64,000 nucleotides of DNA from assembly GCF_003058325.1 (NCBI RefSeq), contig NZ_CP028844.1:722001-786000 (forward strand). The letters are read 5' to 3'. The notes under the pieces are model-generated. The model made no database searches and was not told the origin of the DNA. It worked only from the letters and a program-made list of their open reading frames with translations. Both the position numbers and the translations under genes were made by a program. This DNA comes from Methylobacterium currus. GTDB lineage: Bacteria; Pseudomonadota; Alphaproteobacteria; Rhizobiales; Beijerinckiaceae. Of the stretch, positions 49,369-58,350 are shown piece after piece (the stretch's first letter is position 1; the number at the start of each line of letters is the position of its first letter).

Positions 49369-50049
49369 TTATTGGGCAGCCGGACGGGCCGGCGCGGCAG
49401 CCGCGTCGAGCGCGAGATTGAGTGCAAGGACATTGACGCGTGGGTCGCCGAACAGACCGAACTGCGGTCGATCGACATTCTCATTGATCAGCGCCAGGAC
49501 GCGGTCCACCGCCACCCCTCGGGCGCGAGCGACCCGCTGCGCCTGGATGTTGGCGTTGGCGATCGAGATATGCGGGTCGAGACCTGAGCCGGACGCGGTC
49601 ACCGCGTCGACCGGAACGGCGGCGTTGGCCGCCAGTCCGTTCTCCTGACGGTAGGCGATGGCGCGCTCTTCGACCGCGGTGAGGAGCTTCTTGCTGAGAA
49701 CACCCTGGTTGCTCGCGGCGCTGGCTCCAGCGTTATACGGCTGGTCGACCGTCTTGGAGGGGTCCTGCGGGTCGGGACCCGACGTGGCGCTTGGCCGACT
49801 ATGGAAATATTCCGGGCGTGCGAAATATTGTCCGATCTGGCGAGACCCGATGGCCTGCCCGTTTCTCTCGATCAGGCTTCCCTGAGCCTGGCTCGGGAAG
49901 AGCAGATTGGCGACGCCGGTTGTCGCCAGCGGATAGGCCAGACCTGTCACCACCATGAATAGCAGGGCTGAAACAAGCACCGGCCGGGCGATGCCCTTGA
50001 AGGCGGAGGTGGCAGAGAGGTCGGCGGATGTCGATTGATCGTTGTGCAT
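49369..50049 (-). CDS. kdpC: KdpC subunit
   Basis: 226 aa. One N-terminal transmembrane helix (PVLVSALLFMVVTGLAYPLA) then the soluble domain with IGSRQIGQYFARPEYFHSRP and the conserved AVTASGSGLDPHISIANANI. KdpC stabilises the KdpFABC complex and raises ATP affinity. It lies between kdpA (10-bp gap) and kdpB (15-bp gap), an order different from the usual A-B-C. Confidence 0.96.
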   Translation of the reverse strand: MHNDQSTSADLSATSAFKGIARPVLVSALLFMVVTGLAYPLATTGVANLLFPSQAQGSLIERNGQAIGSRQIGQYFARPEYFHSRPSATSGPDPQDPSKTVDQPYNAGASAASNQGVLSKKLLTAVEERAIAYRQENGLAANAAVPVDAVTASGSGLDPHISIANANIQAQRVARARGVAVDRVLALINENVDRPQFGLFGDPRVNVLALNLALDAAAAPARPAAQ

Positions 50050-50059
50050 GGCGATGTCC

Positions 50060-51763
50060 TCAGAATGTCGTGCCAGACAGCATCAGCAGATGCTCGACGA
50101 TGGGGCCGAGCGCGAGCGCGGGGAGGAAGGTCAGACCCCCGACCACCAACACCACGAACACGAGAAGCCCTGTGAACAGCGGCGTTGCGGTCGAGAGCGT
50201 CCCTGGGCCAGCCGGCACCGTCGTCTTCGCCGCCATCACGCCCGCGACCGCCAGCATCGGCAGCAAGGTCAGATAGCGCCCGACCAGCATCGCGAGCCCA
50301 ATGGTTGTGTTGAAGAAGGGCGTGTTGGCGTTGAAGCCGGCGAAGGCCGAACCGTTGTTGGCGGTGCCCGAGGTATAGGCGTAGAGCACTTCGCTGAAAC
50401 CGTGGGGCCCCATGTTGGCCAGACTGTCGACGGTGGAGGGCATGACGCATGCGAGCGCCGTGAAACCGAGGATGCTGAAGGCATGGGCCAGAACAGCCAG
50501 CATCACGAACTTCATCTCGCGCGCCTCGACCTTCTTGCCGAGGAATTCGGGCGTTCGCCCGATCATCATGCCGACCAGGAAGACGGTCAGAATTGCATAG
50601 GTGACGAGATTGATGAGGCCGACGCCATCGCCGCCGAACACGTTGTTGAGCATCATCTGGGCGATCGGGACGAGGCCGCCAAGCGGCGTCAGCGAGGCGT
50701 GCATCGAGTCGACCGATCCCGTCGTCGCCGCCGTCGTGGTGGTCACGAACAGGCTGGTCTGCGCGATGCCGAAGCGAAGTTCCTTACCCTCCATGTTGCC
50801 GCCGCCGAGCGTTGCGGTCTGCGCCTGATCAATTCCCAGCGGCGAGAGCATCGGATTGCCCGCATGCTCGGCGCCGTAGACCAGCGCTAGGAAACCGAGG
50901 AACATGACGAAGAAGGCGGCGAAGAACGACCAACCCTGCTTGCGGTTGGCGATCATCGATCCGAAGACGTAGGTCAGGGCCGACGGGATCAACAACATGC
51001 TCAGGATGTGCAGCGTGTTGGTGAGCGGTGTCGGGTTTTCAAAAGGATGCGCGGCGTTCATGCCGAAGAAGCCACCGCCGTTGGTGCCGATGTGCTTGAT
51101 GGTCTCGAGACTGGCCACCGGCCCGATGATGAGTTGCTGGCGAGCGCCTTCGAGCGTCGTGACCACCGTGTCGGCCGTCAGCGTCTGCGGCATGCCCTGC
51201 CACACATAGATGAGCGCAAGGACGAAGCAGACCGGGAGCAGCAGGCGGTAGGTGACGCGCGTGAAGTCGACCCAATAATTGCCGATGTCGCCGGCGCTCT
51301 TGCGGCTAAGGCCCCGGATGAAGCCGCCCGCGGCGGCAACGCCGGTCGCGGCGCTGACGGTCATCAGGAACGTGATGACCGCCATCTGCGACAGGTTCGA
51401 GAGGCTCGTTTCGCCAGAATAGGCCTGCCAGTTGGTATTGGTGATGAACGAGGCGACGGTGTTGAACGCGAGGTCGGGTGTCTGCGAAGAGCGACCGAGC
51501 GAATCGCCGGGCAGAAGTTGCTGGATGCGCAAAATCAGGTAGCCGAGCAGCATCATGGCGGCGTTGCTGAGGAGCAGCACCGCGCCATAGCGTTTCCAAG
51601 ACATCGGCTCGGCGGGATCGACGCCCAGCAACCGGTAGGTGCCGCGCTCGATAATATTGTGTCCAGGCGCGGTGAAGATGCGCGTGAGCCACGGGCCAGT
51701 CACAAAGACGAGGCCCGTCATGATCGCCAGAACGACGATGAATTGATTCAGATCGTATCCCAT
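50060..51763 (-). CDS. kdpA: KdpA, K+-translocating subunit
   Basis: 567 aa with about ten transmembrane helices and the four selectivity-filter-like loops, e.g. [20 protein letters not shown] and [20 protein letters not shown]. It forms the pore subunit of the KdpFABC pump, a high-affinity (micromolar) K+ importer. Start ATG at 51763, ten bases after the stop of a 27-aa peptide gene. Confidence 0.97.
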   Translation of the reverse strand: MGYDLNQFIVVLAIMTGLVFVTGPWLTRIFTAPGHNIIERGTYRLLGVDPAEPMSWKRYGAVLLLSNAAMMLLGYLILRIQQLLPGDSLGRSSQTPDLAFNTVASFITNTNWQAYSGETSLSNLSQMAVITFLMTVSAATGVAAAGGFIRGLSRKSAGDIGNYWVDFTRVTYRLLLPVCFVLALIYVWQGMPQTLTADTVVTTLEGARQQLIIGPVASLETIKHIGTNGGGFFGMNAAHPFENPTPLTNTLHILSMLLIPSALTYVFGSMIANRKQGWSFFAAFFVMFLGFLALVYGAEHAGNPMLSPLGIDQAQTATLGGGNMEGKELRFGIAQTSLFVTTTTAATTGSVDSMHASLTPLGGLVPIAQMMLNNVFGGDGVGLINLVTYAILTVFLVGMMIGRTPEFLGKKVEAREMKFVMLAVLAHAFSILGFTALACVMPSTVDSLANMGPHGFSEVLYAYTSGTANNGSAFAGFNANTPFFNTTIGLAMLVGRYLTLLPMLAVAGVMAAKTTVPAGPGTLSTATPLFTGLLVFVVLVVGGLTFLPALALGPIVEHLLMLSGTTF

Positions 51764-51773
51764 CAGAGCCCCC

Positions 51774-51857
51774 TCAAATTCGATCGAGGGCCACGATGAA
51801 CCCTGCTGTGATTGCGAAGAATCCGAGCGTTACCGCTACGAAGATGAGGTCGCCCAT
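51774..51857 (-). CDS. 27-aa membrane peptide between kdpF and kdpA
   Basis: [20 protein letters not shown] then IVALDRI: one transmembrane helix with charged ends, 27 aa. The ATG follows AGGTGG by six bases. It resembles the tiny helix peptides sometimes found before kdpA, but differs from KdpF, which has its own gene 36 bp upstream. It may be a second regulatory or assembly subunit. Confidence 0.65.
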   Translation of the reverse strand: MGDLIFVAVTLGFFAITAGFIVALDRI

Positions 51858-51893
51858 ATTTGCCACCTGCCGGTTAGAATGGATCGTTGATGC

Positions 51894-51989
51894 TCAGAAG
51901 CGCTCAGGCTTCATGAGGGCGTAGAAAAGGTAGATGAAGAGGCCGACCGCGCAGGCGCCGGCCAGACCAATCATGAGGGTTTCGGTCAC
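51894..51989 (-). CDS. kdpF: KdpF small subunit
   Basis: 31 aa. GTG start at 51989, with GGAG seven bases upstream; product MTETLMIGLAGACAVGLFIY then LFYALMKPERF. The final LMKPERF matches the KdpF signature (LLRPERF). KdpF is a single-helix subunit that stabilises the pump complex. First gene of the operon. Confidence 0.85.
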   Translation of the reverse strand: MTETLMIGLAGACAVGLFIYLFYALMKPERF

Positions 51990-52145
51990 GAGGATTCTCC
52001 AAACAGCGCGACGACGCCGAAAGATCGTCTCTGCGTGCGCGAGCGCGGACGCACGCGGCTCAGTAGACGCGCAGATCTCGGCTTCTCGGCCAGAAAGTTG
52101 CTGAGCATTTTGGCTGCAGCTCCAGTTTAGTGTCAGTCTGCGGGA

Positions 52146-52211
52146 CGCCTTTAAGACGTTGCACGTAAAGGCGGCGCTGAGTTTTTACGCCCGTGTATAA
52201 GGATGGCGTAA
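52146..52211. promoter_or_regulatory. Two inverted repeats upstream of kdpF
   Basis: CGCCTTTA at 52146-52153 with TAAAGGCG at 52166-52173 (8-bp arms, 12-base spacer), and TTACGCC at 52185-52191 with GGCGTAA at 52205-52211 (7-bp arms). These lie 157-220 bp upstream of the kdpF start and are candidate KdpE or LysR binding sites. Unproven. Confidence 0.45.
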
Positions 52212-52352
52212 GGGAGCATGTCACAGCTACCGCCTGCGACGTTTCTTGGCCGGTCATGAATAGATGAATGCGAGTGAAGTAGAGTAGGCTTTCGAACTGG
52301 CGAATGAGGGCTGCGTCTTACGCGGTCTTTGCGGTCGCCCCCGAAACTCTAC

Positions 52353-52366
52353 GCGATCCTTATGTC
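52353..52366 (+). promoter_or_regulatory. Shared motif GCGATCCTTAYGTC upstream of LysR gene
   Basis: GCGATCCTTATGTC here recurs as GCGATCCTTACGTC at 53474-53487 before the porin gene, and as GCCATCCTTATAC on the opposite strand at 52195-52207 facing kdp. It is a candidate operator of the LysR protein encoded at 52492. Confidence 0.45.
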
Positions 52367-52491
52367 ACGCGGGGTAAGCAGCTTCCTATAGCATCGCGTT
52401 CGACTCGACGCGTTCCAATCACAGGTAACGCCGAGATGCGCTGTAGCTTCCATCGCCGCCGACATCGCTGCACAGCTCGGCCCCTCCGGCG

Positions 52492-53388
52492 GTGAAGGCA
52501 TTTGAGCTAGAACTTAGGCACATACGATACGTTGTGACGGCCGCCCGGTTTGGAAGCTTTCGCAAGGCATCCTCACGCCTTGGGGTGCGGGAGTCGACGA
52601 TCAGTCGACAGGTCAGAAACTTGGAGGACGGGCTGGGCTCCAGCCTATTTCTTCGCAAGAGGTCGGGCGTTTCGCTAACGCAAGCTGGCTCGATTTTTGT
52701 CGAGCATGCCCAAGCCGCGCTGAACGAGATTGATCGCGCGGTAGGCGATGTCGGCACGATAGGTCGCGGCCGGTCCGGTACGGTTCGCGTCGGCCTGTCA
52801 TCTCCGCTCGCAACCGGGTTTCTCGGGGAGCTCCTTATTCGCTTTTGTCGGCAGCATGAAGCGGTGCAGCTTGAGTTTGTGGAAGGCACACATACACAGC
52901 TCTTCGAGGACCTGGAGCGCGGCAATCTCGATATCGCGTTCATGGCCGCGCCGCTTGACACTGGAAGCCTTGCCACCAAACGGCTGTGGAGCGAGGATGT
53001 GTTCGTCGTCTTGCCGGAGAGTGATGCACTCACGAAGAAGAGCGAAATCGCGTGGAGTGACATCCGGCTGAAGCAGTTTCTGGTGACCGAAGCTACGCCG
53101 GGACGCGATATCGAAGCGTTCGTTTTCCGGCACCTCTCCTCTATTGGATATTCGCCACGGATACAGCGTGACCGGGTGTCGTCACAGACCCTGATGCAGT
53201 TGGTTGCGATTGGCAGGGGCATCTCGATAGCAAGCCAATCGGTCGCGGAGACGTCGTTCCCCGGCATCACCTATCGGAGGCTCGAAGGGTGTGCGGTGCC
53301 CTTCTCGGCGGTTTGGTCGACCGAGAATGACAACCCGCCCTTTCGTCGGCTGCTGAGCTTGACGTCCGGGCAAGCAGCTACTGCATAA
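52492..53388 (+). CDS. LysR-family transcriptional regulator
   Basis: 298 aa, GTG start. Helix-turn-helix SFRKASSRLGVRESTISRQV with RNLEDGLGSSLFLRKRSGVS. The substrate-binding domain starts at about residue 90 (SGTVRVGLSSPLATGFLGEL). LysR genes of this type often accompany trb conjugation clusters. It may control the adjacent porin gene (180 bp downstream) and its own promoter. Confidence 0.88.
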   Translation: MKAFELELRHIRYVVTAARFGSFRKASSRLGVRESTISRQVRNLEDGLGSSLFLRKRSGVSLTQAGSIFVEHAQAALNEIDRAVGDVGTIGRGRSGTVRVGLSSPLATGFLGELLIRFCRQHEAVQLEFVEGTHTQLFEDLERGNLDIAFMAAPLDTGSLATKRLWSEDVFVVLPESDALTKKSEIAWSDIRLKQFLVTEATPGRDIEAFVFRHLSSIGYSPRIQRDRVSSQTLMQLVAIGRGISIASQSVAETSFPGITYRRLEGCAVPFSAVWSTENDNPPFRRLLSLTSGQAATA

Positions 53389-53473
53389 TGGTCGAAGCCG
53401 CCGTTTCTGAGTTCCATTACCGCCAGGCGGTCTAAGCGGCGTCAAACAGTGCCGATCCCTCCCAAATATATAT

Positions 53474-53515
53474 GCGATCCTTACGTCCCAGCGTCAGATA
53501 AAGCGCCGACTTTAT
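53474..53515. promoter_or_regulatory. Motif and short palindrome upstream of the porin gene
   Basis: Contains GCGATCCTTACGTC (53474-53487), matching the copy before the LysR gene, and the palindrome ATAAAG-CGCCGA-CTTTAT (53498-53515). Located 53-94 bp before the porin start. Confidence 0.45.
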
Positions 53516-53567
53516 ACGCGTAAAATTAGTGCTTCGCTGCATCTGCCCAATCAAATGGGGATGCAAT

Positions 53568-54806
53568 ATGCCCGGACCTGCCGATTTCTCTGCTATTCGC
53601 AAGTCGACGCCGCGACACAAACGGTGGTTGACATCGCCCTCGACCCTGGCGCTTGGAGTGGCGTGCGCTACGCTCTTCGGCGCGAGCGCGGCATATGCAG
53701 ATCCGGTTCCGGCACCCAGTTTTGCTGGCCCCCTCGTCCCTAATCCTGACGCCATCGCGCTTGAGGCAGGACCGTTCGGTCAGGTTCTGGTGTCGGGCCA
53801 AGTGACGGGCATTGGCGTCGCGCAGACCAATGCAACGCACGCCGGCGGGATCGGCAACCGCGATGGCTTCGTCGATATCAGCAACGCGCAAGTCCAGTTT
53901 CAAACGACCCGGGGCCCGCTACAGTTCTATGTTCAGACGGGCATTTACTCCATCCCTTCGCTGGGTACGTCTTACCTGAAGGCGACCGAAGCGACAGAAC
54001 AGCTTTTTGGTCCGGTTCCGGTGGCGTACGCGAAAGCGGTGATATCGCCCGAACTATCCGTGTCTGCCGGATTACTGCCGACGATGGTCGGCGCGGAGTC
54101 GACGTTCACCTTCCAAAACGTCAATATCGAGCGCGGCTTGCTGTGGAATCAGGAGCCGGCCATCAGCCGCGGCGTTCAAGTGAACTACGCCAAGGGAGCG
54201 GTCAGTGCGGCGGTCTCGCTTAACGACGGCTACTTTTCGGGAAAGCTGAACTGGCTCTCGGGCACGCTTTCCTACGCGTTTGATTCCTCGAATTCGCTGA
54301 GCTTCGTCGGCGCTGGTGCGCTATCGCGTAATGACAAATCCTCCTTCGCGACGCCTTTGGCGCAGAACAATAGCAGCATTTTCAATCTCATTTACACCCA
54401 TACGAGCGGTCCGCTCACGCTGACGCCGTATCTCCAATACAGCCACGTTGGCCGCGATGATCAGCTCGGCATCAATCGTTCCGCCGATACCTACGGCGGG
54501 GCGCTGCTCGTTAAATACGCGATCGACAAGGAGTGGTCGCTCGGCGCGCGGGCTGAGTATCTGAAGACTAGCGGGGGAAGATGCGGATCGGACGCGTCGT
54601 GTGCGCCAACGAACTTGCTTTATGGTCCCGGAAGCAGTGCCTGGTCGCTGACCTTAACGCCGACTTATCAGAAAGGCATATTCTTCGCGCGAGGAGAGGT
54701 GTCGTACACCCGGATCGGGAACCTCGAGGCGGGCTTTGGCTTCGGTCGTGACTTCGATCGACGCGATCAGGTGCGCGCGCTGATCGAGACAGGCATACTT
54801 TTTTGA
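53568..54806 (+). CDS. Outer-membrane porin-like beta-barrel protein
   Basis: 412 aa. A long N-terminal region ends in a signal peptide (LALGVACATLFGASAAYADP). The mature part shows alternating beta-strand pattern throughout (GFVDISNAQVQFQTTRGPLQ, LTLTPYLQYSHVGRDDQLGI) and ends RDQVRALIETGILF with a terminal Phe, typical of outer-membrane insertion. It resembles the beta-barrel porin-2/OmpL-like group. Possibly an ion or solute channel linked to the island's K+ functions; substrate unknown. Confidence 0.78.
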   Translation: MPGPADFSAIRKSTPRHKRWLTSPSTLALGVACATLFGASAAYADPVPAPSFAGPLVPNPDAIALEAGPFGQVLVSGQVTGIGVAQTNATHAGGIGNRDGFVDISNAQVQFQTTRGPLQFYVQTGIYSIPSLGTSYLKATEATEQLFGPVPVAYAKAVISPELSVSAGLLPTMVGAESTFTFQNVNIERGLLWNQEPAISRGVQVNYAKGAVSAAVSLNDGYFSGKLNWLSGTLSYAFDSSNSLSFVGAGALSRNDKSSFATPLAQNNSSIFNLIYTHTSGPLTLTPYLQYSHVGRDDQLGINRSADTYGGALLVKYAIDKEWSLGARAEYLKTSGGRCGSDASCAPTNLLYGPGSSAWSLTLTPTYQKGIFFARGEVSYTRIGNLEAGFGFGRDFDRRDQVRALIETGILF

Positions 54807-54892
54807 AGGCCGCACCGCGCTATCGCGCACGTGCGAGCTGATCGATGGGACCCGCGAACGCATAGTCGGCGCGATGATGGCAGCGAGCATTC

Positions 54893-55162
54893 ATGATGCC
54901 GCATCTAGACGCCGAGTCGCGCCTGACGCTTCGACGCTTCGCTACAAAACTCTGCGTCTCCTCTATTATTGGGCTATACGGCCGGGCGCATTATTTCCCA
55001 ATGGTGTCGTTCGTACTCTCGCTTTACTCGATCTGTAGCGCCGTCTTTGCGATCACGCTCCGTGAGAAATTCCTGAGGCGTGATGGGTTCAACCATTGGG
55101 ACGAGGCGCTGTGGCTGCTTTTGGTTAGCACCGCTGTTCGCGTCATACACGGAATATACTGA
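54893..55162 (+). CDS. Small membrane protein, hypothetical
   Basis: 89 aa. Hydrophobic segments YFPMVSFVLSLYSICSAVFA and HWDEALWLLLVSTAVRVIHG flank a basic loop (LREKFLRRDGFN). It lies convergent to DUF2274 with a 14-bp gap. It is typical of small ORFs at the edge of trb clusters; no family name can be given. Confidence 0.5.
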   Translation: MMPHLDAESRLTLRRFATKLCVSSIIGLYGRAHYFPMVSFVLSLYSICSAVFAITLREKFLRRDGFNHWDEALWLLLVSTAVRVIHGIY

Positions 55163-55176
55163 TGGGGTCGTCCCCG

Positions 55177-55401
55177 TCAGTCCGGAGCTGACTTCCTGGC
55201 GGCTGTGAACGCGCGATCGGTCGCGATGAAACGCTGCAACATCGGCGCTATGAGCTTGATCGGATCTGAAATGGTTTGCCCCTGTTCGCGCCCCAGGACC
55301 TCGGCGTAGAGCACCAAGTCGCGATGCAGCGAGGCCGGCAGTTCGAGCGACACCTTAACAGCCTTGTCTTCCAAGAGCGCGCCAAGCTTGAGCTTCGCCA
55401 T
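55177..55401 (-). CDS. DUF2274 protein of the trb cluster
   Basis: 74 aa from the ATG at 55401 (GGAGGG upstream; a GTG at 55407 overlaps the trbI stop). It starts MAKLKLGALLEDKAVKVSLE, then PASLHRDLVLYAEVLGREQG, a ribbon-helix-helix-like DUF2274 domain. This gene usually closes the trb operon in integrative conjugative elements of proteobacteria. Confidence 0.8.
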   Translation of the reverse strand: MAKLKLGALLEDKAVKVSLELPASLHRDLVLYAEVLGREQGQTISDPIKLIAPMLQRFIATDRAFTAARKSAPD

Positions 55402-55403
55402 GA

Positions 55404-56624
55404 TCACCCTCCATATGGTTCTAGTACCAGATCCCGCGTCACGATCACCCTGACCGGGAAGCCCGGCCGGATCGTGAGCGTCGGAGCGACGTTAAGCTGG
55501 CGGCGAACGATCTGCTGACCGGCATCGTTGATCGTGTCCTGGCCACCATTGCGGATGGCTCGCAGCAGCCGGTCTTGATCATCGACGGCAAGTTCAGCAC
55601 CGACGTTGAGGAGTGTGGACAGACCAGCGGCCTTGGCGAGATCCCACCAGTGGTAGTCCACGCCATCTTGAAGGCCGGCAAATCCTTGGGAGTCAGCTCC
55701 GGGTTGGCGTTCTAGCACGATCGAACGACCGTTCGGGAAAATCAGCCGGTTCCAGACCAAGAGCACGCGGCTCTGTCCGAATTGCACGCTGTTGTCGTAC
55801 TGGCCCACGACGCGCGTGCCCTGCGGCACGAGAAGGATTCGCCCGGTCGGGCTGTCGTAGATGTTCTCGGTGACCTGCGCCGTGATCTGTCCAGGTAGAT
55901 CGGAACGAATTCCGGTGATGAGCGCAGCCGAGATGACGGCGCCGGCTTGCAGAACGTTTGGAGACGGCGGCGCGACGACTCGATCGGGCGCCACCGTCCT
56001 GCGATCGGGCGCGGCATTGAGGAAGGCGTTCTGACGATCCTGGGCTGAAGGCGTTGCCGGCGGCGGCGCGAGCCCGAGGCTGGCGAGATTTGGCGTCGGC
56101 GGAGGCACGACGGCCGGCGTTGTTGCGGGGGCACCGACGCGGGACTCCGACCCGGAGAACAGCCGGCTGGTCCGGGCGGTTTCGATTTCCTGAAGGCGCC
56201 GCTGCTCCTCTTGACTAACCCCGGGATTCGGAGTCGCGATGCCAGGGGCCGGAACAGGCTGTCCGCCGTTCGCCGGGCTGAGCATCGGCCGGCCGAGATC
56301 GCCGGGAAGCGGTGGACCGAGCCGAGGAACACCGCTGTAATCGCGCGGCAGGCCCGCGAGCCCGTCAGCCGTCGAGCGATTCTCGGTCGAGTAGAGTTCC
56401 TCATTGGGTCGGCCGCTGTCGCGGGTTTGAAGCGCGTAGATCAAGGCGCCACCGAGGCCGAGGCTCGCGACGAGGCCCACGCCAGCCAGGACCTTGCGCG
56501 ATAGCCGGGTGACGCGGGGTGGATCCGCGCGCAGCCGCATCGGCGCCGCGCTGGCCGGTTCGCCGGTCAACGGCTGCGCGTCGTCGTTGGGCGCATCCTC
56601 ATTCCGGAGAGGGTTCTCGCTCAC
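55404..56624 (-). CDS. trbI: TrbI (VirB10-like) conjugal transfer protein
   Basis: 406 aa; GTG start overlapping the trbG stop (GTGA). One N-terminal transmembrane helix (VLAGVGLVASLGLGGALIYA), a Pro-rich periplasmic linker, and the C-terminal VirB10/TrbI beta-barrel domain (ALITGIRSDLPGQITAQVTE, RILLVPQGTRVVGQYDNSVQ). It spans the envelope and links the inner- and outer-membrane parts of the type IV secretion channel. Confidence 0.93.
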   Translation of the reverse strand: MSENPLRNEDAPNDDAQPLTGEPASAAPMRLRADPPRVTRLSRKVLAGVGLVASLGLGGALIYALQTRDSGRPNEELYSTENRSTADGLAGLPRDYSGVPRLGPPLPGDLGRPMLSPANGGQPVPAPGIATPNPGVSQEEQRRLQEIETARTSRLFSGSESRVGAPATTPAVVPPPTPNLASLGLAPPPATPSAQDRQNAFLNAAPDRRTVAPDRVVAPPSPNVLQAGAVISAALITGIRSDLPGQITAQVTENIYDSPTGRILLVPQGTRVVGQYDNSVQFGQSRVLLVWNRLIFPNGRSIVLERQPGADSQGFAGLQDGVDYHWWDLAKAAGLSTLLNVGAELAVDDQDRLLRAIRNGGQDTINDAGQQIVRRQLNVAPTLTIRPGFPVRVIVTRDLVLEPYGG

Positions 56625-57670
56625 GAAGTCGGCCTCCCGTCGGTGCGTGTGATGCGAACGCGCCGCTGCCGATCGCCGGAACCAAACCGCAGTTCAGCGG
56701 CGGCGAAGAGGCGGTCGACGATCATGTGGTGCCCGCGCACGCGGTAGTTCACCAACTCTGAGGTGTCGCCTTCCGCGCCAACGACGAAGAGAGGCGGCAT
56801 TTCGCCCTGACCGATGCCGCGGGGAAACTCGATGAAGACCTGGCGACCATCATCGAAAGCGCGCAAGGGACGCCAGGGTGCCCGATCACCTTCGATCGCA
56901 TAGCGGAAGTTGACGTTGGCAAGATCGACACCGCTGGCCACAGGCTGCGCCGCCTGGGCCTCGGCGTTCTGCCGGCGCAGCGCAATGAGCTGGTCCTGCG
57001 GGTACTGCCAGGAGACCGATGCCATATAGGTGCGCTCGGTCGACCGAAGCTCCATGTGGTACGTGCGCATGTTGGTGTTGATGACGAGGTTGGTCATCAG
57101 TTCGGCGCGCGTTGGCTTCACCAGGATATGGATCTGCCGCGTCGCACCCGCGCCGCTCTCGGTGTCGCCGATGATCCAGCGCACGGTGTCGCCGGCGGCG
57201 ACGGGGCCGGAGCCGACGAGCTGCTCGCCCGGCTGCAACGCGATATCGGTGATCTGACCGACGGCGGTATAGACCTGATAGAGTGCGCCTTGGGTGAAGG
57301 GATAGACCTGCATCGAATTGATGAAGCCATCGCGCACCGGCTGAATGCGCGCGGCGGCGTTGGCCTGGTTCACTCGCGCCGTCGGATCAGCGGGCTCGGC
57401 CGGACGCCGCGATGGCTCGACGCGCTGCAACTGGCCGGGCAGCGGCAGCGGGCGCGGCAGCTCGACCACGGTGACAGGTGCAGGCGGATCGACAGTCTGC
57501 ACGGCGGGAGCCGCGTTGTCGTAGGAAATCTCGGGCGGCGGCGTGGTGGTGGCGCAGCCAGCGAGGGCAGTCGTCGCCAGCAGGATCGCCGGGATTGCGG
57601 CTCTGCGGAGAGCCGGAAATGCGAGACTGTGTGAAGCCGGGTTTCCGGCTTTACGGAAAGACGGCTTCAT
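56621..57670 (-). CDS. trbG: TrbG (VirB9-like) conjugal transfer protein
   Basis: 349 aa from the ATG at 57670. Lipoprotein signal with lipobox LAGC (AAIPAILLATTALAGCATTT), Pro-rich linker, then the VirB9/TrbG domain (VYPFTQGALYQVYTAVGQIT, NLVINTNMRTYHMELRSTER, FIEFPRGIGQGEMPPLFVVG). Outer-membrane-associated core component of the mating channel. Confidence 0.93.
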   Translation of the reverse strand: MKPSFRKAGNPASHSLAFPALRRAAIPAILLATTALAGCATTTPPPEISYDNAAPAVQTVDPPAPVTVVELPRPLPLPGQLQRVEPSRRPAEPADPTARVNQANAAARIQPVRDGFINSMQVYPFTQGALYQVYTAVGQITDIALQPGEQLVGSGPVAAGDTVRWIIGDTESGAGATRQIHILVKPTRAELMTNLVINTNMRTYHMELRSTERTYMASVSWQYPQDQLIALRRQNAEAQAAQPVASGVDLANVNFRYAIEGDRAPWRPLRAFDDGRQVFIEFPRGIGQGEMPPLFVVGAEGDTSELVNYRVRGHHMIVDRLFAAAELRFGSGDRQRRVRITRTDGRPTS

Positions 57671-58350
57671 TGCCCAAGCTCCCGTGACCAATTTATTGCG
57701 TTGACGTAGATGCCGAGCGGGTTCGCCCGGAGGCGATCGGCGTTGCGGGGGATCTGGACCACGATCGTCAGGATCGCGGTCCAGCGCGTGGTCTCGGCGA
57801 GTTGGCCGTTTTCGTAGCGGCGCTCGACCCAGGCAACGCGAAAGCTGTCGGGTGACGCGCGAATGACGCTGGAGACATCGACGGCGATCTGCTGACGGCC
57901 TACCTTTGCGAACGGGTCGTTCGACCGCGCGTAGTCGTTCAGGGCTGCAGCGCCGCGGTCGGTCGTGAAATCGTAAGCTCGCAGCCAGTTTTGGCGGACG
58001 ATGATGGCGTCCGCGGGAATCGATCGGACCTGCTCGATGAAGCGCGCGAGGTGAAAGGCGATTTGCGGATCGGTCGGACGATAGTCCGCCTGAGCGGGGG
58101 CAACCGCTTGCGCCTGGCCGAGCCGGTCGACTTGGACCACCCAGGGCACGATGGTCCCGCGGGCTGACTGTACGACGAGCGCGGTGGCGAATCCGGCTGA
58201 CAGGAGCAACGAGCCAAACGCCATCAATCGCCAATTTTTGGCCTGGATGCGTGATGCGCCGATGCGCTCGTCCCAAACTTGGGCGGCGCGCTGATAAGGC
58301 GTCTCCGGCTCGGGAGCCTTGCCGTAATGGGTAGAGGGTCGTTTGAACAT
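57667..58350 (-). CDS. trbF: TrbF (VirB8-like) conjugal transfer protein
   Basis: 227 aa. It starts MFKRPSTHYGKAPEPETPYQ, with one transmembrane helix (MAFGSLLLSAGFATALVVQS) and the VirB8-like periplasmic domain (ILTIVVQIPRNADRLRANPL, GIYVNAINWSRELGQ). Its ATG shares its A with the trbL stop (TGATG), showing coupled translation. Confidence 0.92.
   Translation of the reverse strand: MFKRPSTHYGKAPEPETPYQRAAQVWDERIGASRIQAKNWRLMAFGSLLLSAGFATALVVQSARGTIVPWVVQVDRLGQAQAVAPAQADYRPTDPQIAFHLARFIEQVRSIPADAIIVRQNWLRAYDFTTDRGAAALNDYARSNDPFAKVGRQQIAVDVSSVIRASPDSFRVAWVERRYENGQLAETTRWTAILTIVVQIPRNADRLRANPLGIYVNAINWSRELGQ

Larger units (their letters stand above)
51990..52491. other. Intergenic region between kdp operon and LysR gene
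   Basis: 500 bp with no convincing gene (a 65-aa minus-strand frame lacks support). It holds two inverted repeats and copies of a shared motif described separately, so it is probably the control region for kdp transcription leftwards and the LysR gene rightwards. Confidence 0.5.

Noticed and set aside
52060..52257. 65-aa frame upstream of kdpF
   Set aside because: Overlaps inverted repeats and promoter-like sequence; weak codon bias, no ribosome site.
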